Positions 1 through 5,615 of a stretch of DNA of 6,803 nt are shown here, in pieces. This DNA comes from an uncultured Lachnospiraceae bacterium. GTDB lineage: Bacteria; Bacillota; Clostridia; Lachnospirales; Lachnospiraceae. A program made the translations under genes and the position numbers. The notes beneath the pieces were generated by a model. That model saw only the letters and a program-made list of their open reading frames with translations. It was not told the DNA's origin and did no database searches. The stretch spans positions 1 through 6,803 of the forward strand of contig CACYBJ010000019.1 of the NCBI GenBank assembly GCA_902772565.1. The letters are read 5' to 3'. Each line of letters opens with the position of its first letter. The first letter of the stretch is position 1.

Positions 1-6
1 CGGAAT

Positions 7-1449
7 TTACACATTGTTTTTTATGATTTCCGCCGCTTTCTTTGTATCTGCCTTGCCTGAGGTCTTCTTCATAATGTATCCGAAAAGCACGTTAATGGCC
101 TTTTCTTTTCCGTCCCTCATGTCGGATACGGCAGCCGGATTTGCGGCAATGGCTTCCAGGCAGATGCTTTCCAGTTCCTTATCCGTCAGTTCCTTTGTGT
201 CGGCTTCGCTTAAGAAGGCAGATGCCGGCTTCCCGGTTCTGTTCATTTCCGAAAGGATTTCCGCACCTCTGTTAAAGTTTATTTTTTTGTCGTCAACGTT
301 TTTAACCAGTTCGGCAAAGGCTGCCGGAGTGACTTTTACTTTAAACTCCTCTTTTTCATCCTCGCTTACAAAAGCGGGATACAGAGCCTTTATCAGCAAA
401 TTGGCGGTGTTTTTGGCAGATGCGCCGAAGCCCAGAGCATCCTCAAAAAAGGCGGTGATCTTAGAGTAGCCGTAAAACTGGCCCACGGTTTCTTCGGGAA
501 GTCCCAGTTCGCCTATGTATCTTTTTCTTTTCGCCGAAGGAAGTTCCGGTATCTTTGCCCTTTCTTCATCCACCACCGACTGAGGAATTACAAAACGGAA
601 AATGTCCGGCTCCGGGAAAAACCTGTAATCATCGGCGTTTTCCTTGAGTCGCATTATCTCCGTCCTGTTCTTTGTACTGTCATACCTGAGTGTGGCCTGA
701 ACCACTTTCCCGCCCGCATCAAGTATTTCCTTCTGACGGCTCATTTCGGCCCTTACAGCCCTTTCAATGTCGGAAAGGGAACTTACGTTCTTGATTTCGG
801 TTCTTGTGCCGAAATCCTCTCCCGCTTTCCTTATTGACACATTGCAGTCGCATCTCATGGAGCCTTCCTGCATTCTGCAGTCCGACACACCGGCGGCTCT
901 CATAATAAGCCTGAGTTTTTCGGCATATTCCGCCGCTTCTCCAGCGGTCCTGATGTCAGGCTCGGATACTATTTCAATAAGGGGCACGCCGCAGCGGTTA
1001 TTGTCAATAAGGGTTGCCGCATCATGCACCAGCTTGCCCGCATCTTCCTCGATATGGATTCTGGTGATGCCAATTCTTTTTCCGCTGTCCAGTTCCACAA
1101 AGCCGCCGGTACACAGTGGCTCGTCAAACTGGGAAATCTGATAGGCCTTGGGAAGATCCGGATAGGTGTAGTTCTTGCGGTCCATGTGGGTTGAAAGGTG
1201 AATCTCGCACCCCAGGGCAAGTCCCGCCCGTACTGCAAGTCTCACAGCTTCTTTGTTAAGCACCGGAAGGGTACCCGGATGACCAAGACAGACGGGGCAG
1301 CACCTGGAGTTCGGCTCTCCGCCGAAGCCTGTGGGACATCCGCAGAAAATCTTGGTGGCCGTAGCCAGTTCCACATGGGTTTCAAGGCCGCACACAAGTT
1401 CGTATCCGCTGTTGTTTACGCCTGCGGAAGCAGAGTTTATCCTATTCAT
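7..1449 (-). CDS. gatB: Aspartyl/glutamyl-tRNA amidotransferase subunit B
   Basis: 480 residues, full length for the family. GatB binds the misacylated tRNA, activates the side-chain carboxylate with ATP and amidates it with ammonia from GatA, giving Gln-tRNA(Gln) and/or Asn-tRNA(Asn). Recognisable segments are GLETHVELAT (21-30); a cysteine cluster FCGC...CCPVCLGHPG (C36, C38, C51, C54, probably zinc-binding); DRKNYTYPDLPKAYQISQ (90-107); RIHIEEDAGKLVHD (130-143); CGVPLIEIVSEPD (153-165); EGSMRCDCNVSIR (195-207); TRTEIKNVSS (215-224); and RFFPEPD (276-282). From about residue 330 comes the helical tail/YqeY-like domain that contacts the tRNA, ending KKTSGKADTKKAAEIIKNNV. The start is ATG at 1449 with AAGGAGG six bases upstream, overlapping the gatA stop as ATGA. 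The TAA stop is at 7-9; any terminator would lie beyond the window. The gene contains three exact copies of the iterated 9-mer, one of them outside the Ala-Ser-Ala reading frame. Confidence 0.97.
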   Translation of the reverse strand: MNRINSASAGVNNSGYELVCGLETHVELATATKIFCGCPTGFGGEPNSRCCPVCLGHPGTLPVLNKEAVRLAVRAGLALGCEIHLSTHMDRKNYTYPDLPKAYQISQFDEPLCTGGFVELDSGKRIGITRIHIEEDAGKLVHDAATLIDNNRCGVPLIEIVSEPDIRTAGEAAEYAEKLRLIMRAAGVSDCRMQEGSMRCDCNVSIRKAGEDFGTRTEIKNVSSLSDIERAVRAEMSRQKEILDAGGKVVQATLRYDSTKNRTEIMRLKENADDYRFFPEPDIFRFVIPQSVVDEERAKIPELPSAKRKRYIGELGLPEETVGQFYGYSKITAFFEDALGFGASAKNTANLLIKALYPAFVSEDEKEEFKVKVTPAAFAELVKNVDDKKINFNRGAEILSEMNRTGKPASAFLSEADTKELTDKELESICLEAIAANPAAVSDMRDGKEKAINVLFGYIMKKTSGKADTKKAAEIIKNNV

Positions 1450-2927
1450 AACCTGCCTCCTTCCTGGTAGAATCTGCCTGCGGAAAGCACGAGTCCGTCG
1501 GCAAATCCCTTTCCGGTGATCATCATTCCGATGGGAAGTCCTGCTTTGTCCTTACCCACCGGCACGGACAGGGACGGAAGTCCTGCCAGGTTTGCGGGCA
1601 CCAGCAGTCTGTCTTCGGCATATGCCGCAGTAGATAAAGCCGCTGCCTCCCCTGATTTAAAAGCCGTACGTGTAACGGTGGGAGTTATAACCAGATCCAC
1701 AGAATCAAACAGTTCATTAAATCCTGCCCGGATCCGGCTGCGAAGGTCGCAGGCCTTTTTATAATACATATCATAATAGCCGTGGCTTAAGGCAAAGGTT
1801 CCCAGCATAATGCGCTTCTTTACTTCACCCGAAAAGCCGGCGTTTCTTGTTTTTATAACGGTATCTCCGATGTCTGTTCCCAAAACACGCCTGCCGTAGC
1901 GGATGCCGTCGTATCTGCCCAGATTGGAAGATGCCTCCGCGCAGGCAATGATATAGTAGGCGTAAAGAGCATTTTTAAGCCGGTCCGTTTTTACGGGCAC
2001 AGTAGCGGCTCCCGCCTTTTCAAACTCCTTTACCGCACTAAGCACTGCCGCTGCGCACTCGGGGTTTGCATCATCAAAGAGTTCTTCCGGAATCCCTATC
2101 CTGAGTTTTCCGTTTCCTCCCGCCGGAAGGGAGACTGCCGCATCCTCCGCGTTTACTGCAGAAAAACACTCCTTCATTCCCGAAGCAAGTCTACCATATT
2201 CGGCACTGCCGGGGCGCACGGAAGTCATGTCTTTTTCGTCGTTTCCCAGCATTTCATTAAATACTATTGCACAATCGTCGGCAGATTGGGCCAGCACGCC
2301 TATCTGGTCCATGGATGAGGCATATGCTATAAGACCGTATCTCGAAACCGCCCCGTAGCTTGGCTTAAAGCCCGTAACTCCGCAAAATGCCGCCGGCTGT
2401 CTTACGGAGCCGCCGGTATCCGAACCCAGTGCGAAGGGCGCAAGTCCCGCTGCCACCGCCGCGGCCGAACCTCCCGAAGAGCCTCCTGCGCAGTAGTCGG
2501 TATTGACCGGATTCCTGGTGCTGCCAAAGATGCTGTTTTCCGTAGTCTGACCCATGGCAAATTCATCCATGTTGGTTTTGCCCAGAGTAAAACTGCCGGC
2601 CAAGTAAAGCCTTTTTACGGCAGTTGCATCATAAACAGGATTGTAGTTTTTAAGGATATTCGAACAGCAGGTGGTGATTATGTCTTTTGTGCAGATGTTA
2701 TCCTTTACAGCCATGGGGATTCCCGTAAGAGGGCCTGTTTCGCCGCGGGACATGCGTTCATCTGCGGAAGATGCCCCACTGAGGGCCTCTTCGGAGCAGA
2801 TATTTACATAGGCATTTATTCTGCTGTTTTCGGTTTCGATTTTCTTAAGATATTCCTCCGTAAGTTCCTTTGATGAAATCTTCCTGTCATCAAGAGCTTT
2901 CCGGAGTTTTCGTAAAGACTGTTCCAT
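1446..2927 (-). CDS. gatA: Aspartyl/glutamyl-tRNA amidotransferase subunit A (glutaminase)
   Basis: 493 residues, near the typical 480-490. GatA is the amidase-signature subunit. It releases ammonia from glutamine (or asparagine), and the ammonia travels to GatB for amidation of misacylated Glu-tRNA(Gln) or Asp-tRNA(Asn). The Ser-cisSer-Lys triad can be placed: Lys75 in GIPMAVKDNIC, Ser150 in CAGGSSGGSAAA and Ser174 in SDTGGSVRQPAAFCGVTGFK, with the 75- and 24-residue spacings known for GatA. Further family segments are LGKTNMDEFAMG (115-126), NPVNTDYCAGG (139-149) and YGLIAYASSMDQIG (197-210). The C-terminus has LAGLPSLSVPVG and a glycine-rich LPIGMMITGKGFADG. ATG at 2927 directly follows the tandem stops of gatC, and no strong ribosome binding site is seen at normal distance (GGGGA is about 14 bases off), so initiation is probably coupled to gatC. 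Its stop overlaps the start of gatB by four bases. Unlike four of the other five genes, it holds no exact copy of the iterated 9-mer. Confidence 0.97.
   Translation of the reverse strand: MEQSLRKLRKALDDRKISSKELTEEYLKKIETENSRINAYVNICSEEALSGASSADERMSRGETGPLTGIPMAVKDNICTKDIITTCCSNILKNYNPVYDATAVKRLYLAGSFTLGKTNMDEFAMGQTTENSIFGSTRNPVNTDYCAGGSSGGSAAAVAAGLAPFALGSDTGGSVRQPAAFCGVTGFKPSYGAVSRYGLIAYASSMDQIGVLAQSADDCAIVFNEMLGNDEKDMTSVRPGSAEYGRLASGMKECFSAVNAEDAAVSLPAGGNGKLRIGIPEELFDDANPECAAAVLSAVKEFEKAGAATVPVKTDRLKNALYAYYIIACAEASSNLGRYDGIRYGRRVLGTDIGDTVIKTRNAGFSGEVKKRIMLGTFALSHGYYDMYYKKACDLRSRIRAGFNELFDSVDLVITPTVTRTAFKSGEAAALSTAAYAEDRLLVPANLAGLPSLSVPVGKDKAGLPIGMMITGKGFADGLVLSAGRFYQEGGRL
1456..1462 (-). promoter_or_regulatory. 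Ribosome binding site of gatB inside gatA
   Basis: The coding strand reads AAGGAGG, six bases (CAGGTT) before the gatB ATG. It lies within the last codons of gatA (Gln-Glu-Gly-Gly-Arg-Leu). This near-perfect site, together with the ATGA overlap of gatA stop and gatB start, suggests strong initiation with balanced GatA and GatB synthesis. Confidence 0.85.
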
Positions 2928-2930
2928 TTA

Positions 2931-3221
2931 TCAGGTTGCTTCCCCTATAACATTTTCCACCGCAAAATAAGAACCTGCAGACTGTCCGTTTTTCAGGGCA
3001 TCTGCCGGAGAAATCGGCGCAGTAACAATATCATCCCTTAAGTCGCAGAACCCGCCTGCAAAGGCATCAGCGTTTTCGGCAGATGCCACCTCCTCCGATA
3101 TGGCATCCGCAAAGGACACTATTTCGGAAAAGCCCTTAAGGAATTCCTCTTTTTCTCCCTCGGCAAAACTTAGTTTCGCAAGGGATGCGGTTTTATCAAA
3201 TTCTTCCCTGGAAATATTCAT
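2931..3221 (-). CDS. gatC: Aspartyl/glutamyl-tRNA amidotransferase subunit C
   Basis: 96 residues, the usual size. GatC is the small subunit that wraps round the GatA-GatB interface and stabilises the amidotransferase; it has no active site. The N-terminus (ISREEFDKTASLAKLSFAEG) matches the GatC helical region with its conserved A-x-L-A-x-L-like pattern. The C-terminus keeps DLRDDIV (residues about 60-66) and SYFAVENVIGE, equivalent to the family's LRxD and YFxVPxVIE segments. The middle is variable, as is normal for this subunit. The ATG at 3221 lies 12 bp after dtd with only a weak GAG-type ribosome binding site, so translation may be coupled to dtd. The gene ends TGA TAA and the next three bases are the ATG of gatA. 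It also holds two copies of the iterated 9-mer, encoding Ala-Ser-Ala and (Pro-)Ala-Asp-Ala. Confidence 0.95.
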   Translation of the reverse strand: MNISREEFDKTASLAKLSFAEGEKEEFLKGFSEIVSFADAISEEVASAENADAFAGGFCDLRDDIVTAPISPADALKNGQSAGSYFAVENVIGEAT

Positions 3222-3233
3222 AGTCGTATCTCA

Positions 3234-3692
3234 TCAAATATTCTTAAACAGTTCTTTTGAATCAAGTATTACCGTAAATGGGCCGTCATTAAGAAGTTCC
3301 ACTTTCATGTCGGCGCCGAAGATGCCGGTTTCGGTTTTAAAACCCCGGTCACGGCACATTTTTATTATCTCTTCATAAAGAGGTGCTGCCATGTCCGGCT
3401 TTCCTGCCCTGATAAATGACGGGCGGTTGCACTTGGCCGCATCCGCATAAAGGGTAAACTGGGAAATCAGAAGAAGGGATCCTCCCACATCCGTAAGGGA
3501 CAGGTTGGTTTTTCCGTTCTCGTCTTCAAAGATCCTGAGTTTTAACATCTTGTCAACCATCTTTGAAGCAATAAGTGAATTATCGCTTTCTTCGATTCCG
3601 ATAAGTACCATGTAGCCGCCGTCTATGCTGCCATGCACTTCGCCTTCAATCGTTACCTTTGCGTGACTTACACGCTGTATCACAAATCGCAT
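3234..3692 (-). CDS. dtd: D-aminoacyl-tRNA deacylase
   Basis: 152 residues, close to the usual length of about 145-150. Dtd is a cytoplasmic homodimer that hydrolyses the ester bond of D-aminoacyl-tRNAs (and Gly-tRNA(Ala)), recycling tRNA and keeping D-amino acids out of proteins. The family pattern is present throughout: MRFVIQRVSHAKVTI at the N-terminus, KLRIFEDENGKTNLSL (51-66), DVGGSLLLISQFTLYAD (68-84) with the conserved SQFTL segment and Thr80, NRPSF (89-93), and FGADMKVELLNDGPFT (125-140) containing the Gly137-Pro138 pair. That pair corresponds to the cross-subunit Gly-cisPro motif that rejects L-amino acids. The usual GPVT appears as GPFT, a mild variation next to the motif. ATG at 3692 follows a good ribosome binding site. 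The frame ends with tandem TGA TGA stops, and gatC begins 12 bp downstream, suggesting co-transcription of two tRNA-charging quality functions. Confidence 0.95.
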   Translation of the reverse strand: MRFVIQRVSHAKVTIEGEVHGSIDGGYMVLIGIEESDNSLIASKMVDKMLKLRIFEDENGKTNLSLTDVGGSLLLISQFTLYADAAKCNRPSFIRAGKPDMAAPLYEEIIKMCRDRGFKTETGIFGADMKVELLNDGPFTVILDSKELFKNI

Positions 3693-3750
3693 TGTTTACT
3701 CCCTTTTCGTTTTCCGATATTTCCACGTATAATCAATCCGCTTCTTCGAA
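3693..3750 (-). other. Intergenic gap between the AlgX-like gene and dtd
   Basis: This 58-bp gap is the largest in the window and the only plausible place for a separate promoter for dtd-gatCAB. On the coding strand it contains TATACG (about 3726-3731), a loose match to a -10 box, but no good -35 box at the right distance. It holds no stem-loop with a U-tract, so read-through from the O-acetylation genes is likely. It ends with the ribosome binding site of dtd. Confidence 0.5.
3699..3703 (-). promoter_or_regulatory. Ribosome binding site of dtd
   Basis: GGGAG on the coding strand, separated by six bases (TAAACA) from the dtd ATG at 3692. It supports this start and independent translation initiation after the 58-bp gap. 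Confidence 0.75.
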
Positions 3751-5604
3751 TCATTCTTCTGCCTTTTCTCCGGCCGGTTCCTCCGAATATCCGTAGAAAT
3801 CAAAGGCCCGTATCACTATTTCGGAAGAGCTGTAGGACTCAAGGTCGTAGCTGTAGTAGTATCTGCATCCCTGCTCCAGATAGGCAGATGCCATGATGTA
3901 CTCGTCTCTCTTACTGCCGTTGGCTTTAAGCATAACATTGTAGTAGCCGCTTTCCCCTTCGTGAAGGTAGGAGCCTTCGGCTTCTCCGGCTTTCGTCTGG
4001 TTTCTGGCTACGCTAAGATAACCCTCTTCGTTGTATATCTGTAAAATGACCGCATTAAATTCATTGCCATCGCCGGCAGGCAGGGTGTAGGTCATTTCCG
4101 GAGCCTTGGACTGTTTTTTGGCTGCTGTTCTTACACTTACGTTTCCGGAGTGGGTAAGAACCTTTACCGGTCTTCTCATGTTGCGGACTATGGTTTCGAC
4201 CACATGACCCTTTCCTCTCTTGTCAAGGTAGTAGATCACCGGATCTTCGGCGGCGCTTACCCCACCGTGAAACGTTGCCGATTCCCACTGTCCTTCGGAG
4301 TTCTGCTTCATGTCAAAGACAGCATCATCACCGATGACATACATATAGACGGCATCGGAAAAATCTCCCGTAAGATACAGTTTGTCTACTTCCGGTCCCG
4401 CAAGGATTTCTGCGTAGCCCGTACCTTCGTCAAGTTCCGCTTCCTCTATGAGTTTCGCCTTTTCCCCGGCAAATGCATCTGCCGAATCTGCCGTAATAAT
4501 CGCAGGAGGAAGGGTGAAACCGGTAAGCATGTCCTCAGGGAAGTATTTGTCGTTGAATACGTATTCCGCCACTTCAAACACTACCGCATCCGGCTGAAAT
4601 ACGTTACAGTAATAGTCCAGGTCGAAGACATTTATGTAGCTGTGAATACCTATTCCGGCAGATGCTCCGTTTATAAGGAACTGCTTTCTCTCGTTGTAAT
4701 AACTGCCCTGGAAGAAAATGGTCTTGGGAAGATTCTCCGCTCCCGGAGCAGTATTTATGTAGTAATGAAAATGGTTGAACTGCGAATCAATGTTAAGATT
4801 GGTATAGTACTGCCTCGAAACATCGTTAATGTCGTACTTTAAGGTGTACTCCGGCACCTTTTCGTTAATAGGATACTCAGACACCGCTACGTACTTTTCC
4901 ACCTTCTCGCCGATGTCGAAAATATCCTCGGACATTTCCGTTACCGCAGGGAAATCCTTGTGCATTACGGAAAACAGATTGTTGGTTGCGTAAAAGCAGC
5001 CCAGATCGTTCCAGTGTCCCGCATCATAGGCAGTGTTGTACACCTTCTCGGTCTTGCTCTTTTCCGCCAGCAGTTCTTTGTTGCTGATGACGTTTACGCC
5101 AAGGCTCTGCATTTCGGCAAGCATGGTATCTGCCCAGGAATCGTCGTAATTAAGACCCTCCGGAGCATACTGTCTCATGGAAGAAAGTTTCTCCGGCTCA
5201 AACATAAAATAGAACTTTATGCCTCTGGCTTCGCAGTATCTTTGCATCTGCCGGACAGCCAGGGCAAACTTTCTGTGATAGTCCGTATAGGTGATAATCT
5301 CGGAATAATTCAGGAAGAGATGTCCCTTCTTTCCCGCCATGTAAAGAGGATGGTCGAAAACTCCTCCCACCTTGTAATTCACGCCGATATAGGCATTCAT
5401 CATTTCGGTACGGAAACCTATTCTGTCAGAGAAGTAGGACTCAAATTCGGTTGTAAAATCCTTATCGCCATACGCCGGGAATTCCGCCAGATATCTGTTG
5501 TCTACAGAAGACATAACGTTCTTATCCCTGTTGGTTAAGGCCAGGGGAACAAGAAGCATTAAAAGGAATATTCCGATGTACAGACAGTTAAATAACTTTT
5601 TCAA
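3751..5604 (-). CDS. AlgJ/AlgX (DHHW)-like secreted O-acetyltransferase partner with long C-terminal extension
   Basis: 617 residues. A basic N-terminus and one hydrophobic segment (about residues 5-24) suggest a signal anchor or signal peptide with the rest outside the membrane; no clear signal peptidase site is seen. Residues about 40-350 resemble the SGNH-hydrolase-like AlgJ/AlgX/DHHW family, which transfers acetyl groups received from an AlgI-type MBOAT onto a polysaccharide. Supporting motifs are DHPLYMAGKKGHLFL (84-98), FYFMFEPEKL (131-140), YDAGHWNDLGCFY (193-205), FFQGSYYNERKQF (297-309) and PDAVVFEVAEYVF (338-350). By analogy with AlgX, candidate catalytic residues are Asp194, His197 and Ser301; this is inference. 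Residues about 375-617 form an extension, apparently beta-rich, ending in an acidic tail; it may bind carbohydrate, but I recognise no family. AlgJ and AlgX are clearly shorter. The start is TTG at 5604, chosen because GAGG lies six bases upstream and it directly precedes the hydrophobic segment. The gene lies 11 bp after the MBOAT gene, so the two are very likely co-expressed. Confidence 0.82.
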   Translation of the reverse strand: MKKLFNCLYIGIFLLMLLVPLALTNRDKNVMSSVDNRYLAEFPAYGDKDFTTEFESYFSDRIGFRTEMMNAYIGVNYKVGGVFDHPLYMAGKKGHLFLNYSEIITYTDYHRKFALAVRQMQRYCEARGIKFYFMFEPEKLSSMRQYAPEGLNYDDSWADTMLAEMQSLGVNVISNKELLAEKSKTEKVYNTAYDAGHWNDLGCFYATNNLFSVMHKDFPAVTEMSEDIFDIGEKVEKYVAVSEYPINEKVPEYTLKYDINDVSRQYYTNLNIDSQFNHFHYYINTAPGAENLPKTIFFQGSYYNERKQFLINGASAGIGIHSYINVFDLDYYCNVFQPDAVVFEVAEYVFNDKYFPEDMLTGFTLPPAIITADSADAFAGEKAKLIEEAELDEGTGYAEILAGPEVDKLYLTGDFSDAVYMYVIGDDAVFDMKQNSEGQWESATFHGGVSAAEDPVIYYLDKRGKGHVVETIVRNMRRPVKVLTHSGNVSVRTAAKKQSKAPEMTYTLPAGDGNEFNAVILQIYNEEGYLSVARNQTKAGEAEGSYLHEGESGYYNVMLKANGSKRDEYIMASAYLEQGCRYYYSYDLESYSSSEIVIRAFDFYGYSEEPAGEKAEE

Positions 5605-5614
5605 GATCTACCTC
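5605..5614 (-). promoter_or_regulatory. Shine-Dalgarno site supporting the TTG start
   Basis: On the coding strand, cGAGGTagatc immediately precedes TTG. The GAGG core is at 5611-5614 with a six-base spacer. It sits in the short gap after the MBOAT stop codon and decides the unusual TTG start of the AlgX-like gene, since the signal-anchor sequence MKKLFNCLYI begins there. Confidence 0.75.
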
Positions 5615-5615
5615 G

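Noticed and set aside
3720..3745. Promoter for dtd-gatCAB
   Set aside because: TATACG resembles a -10 box only loosely and nothing resembling TTGACA lies 16-18 bases upstream, so I do not call a promoter.
3735..3760. Terminator after the AlgX-like gene (TTCGAA and repeated GAAGAA words)
   Set aside because: The short palindrome has no stable stem extension and no T-tract on the coding strand; it is probably chance sequence.
4150..4842. Plus-strand open frame of 230 codons
   Set aside because: It lies wholly antisense to the AlgX-like gene. The translation shows no recognisable domain and the minus-strand frame has clear family motifs.
4960..5538. Plus-strand open frame of 192 codons
   Set aside because: It is antisense to the N-terminal half of the AlgX-like gene; no domain or supporting start context was seen.
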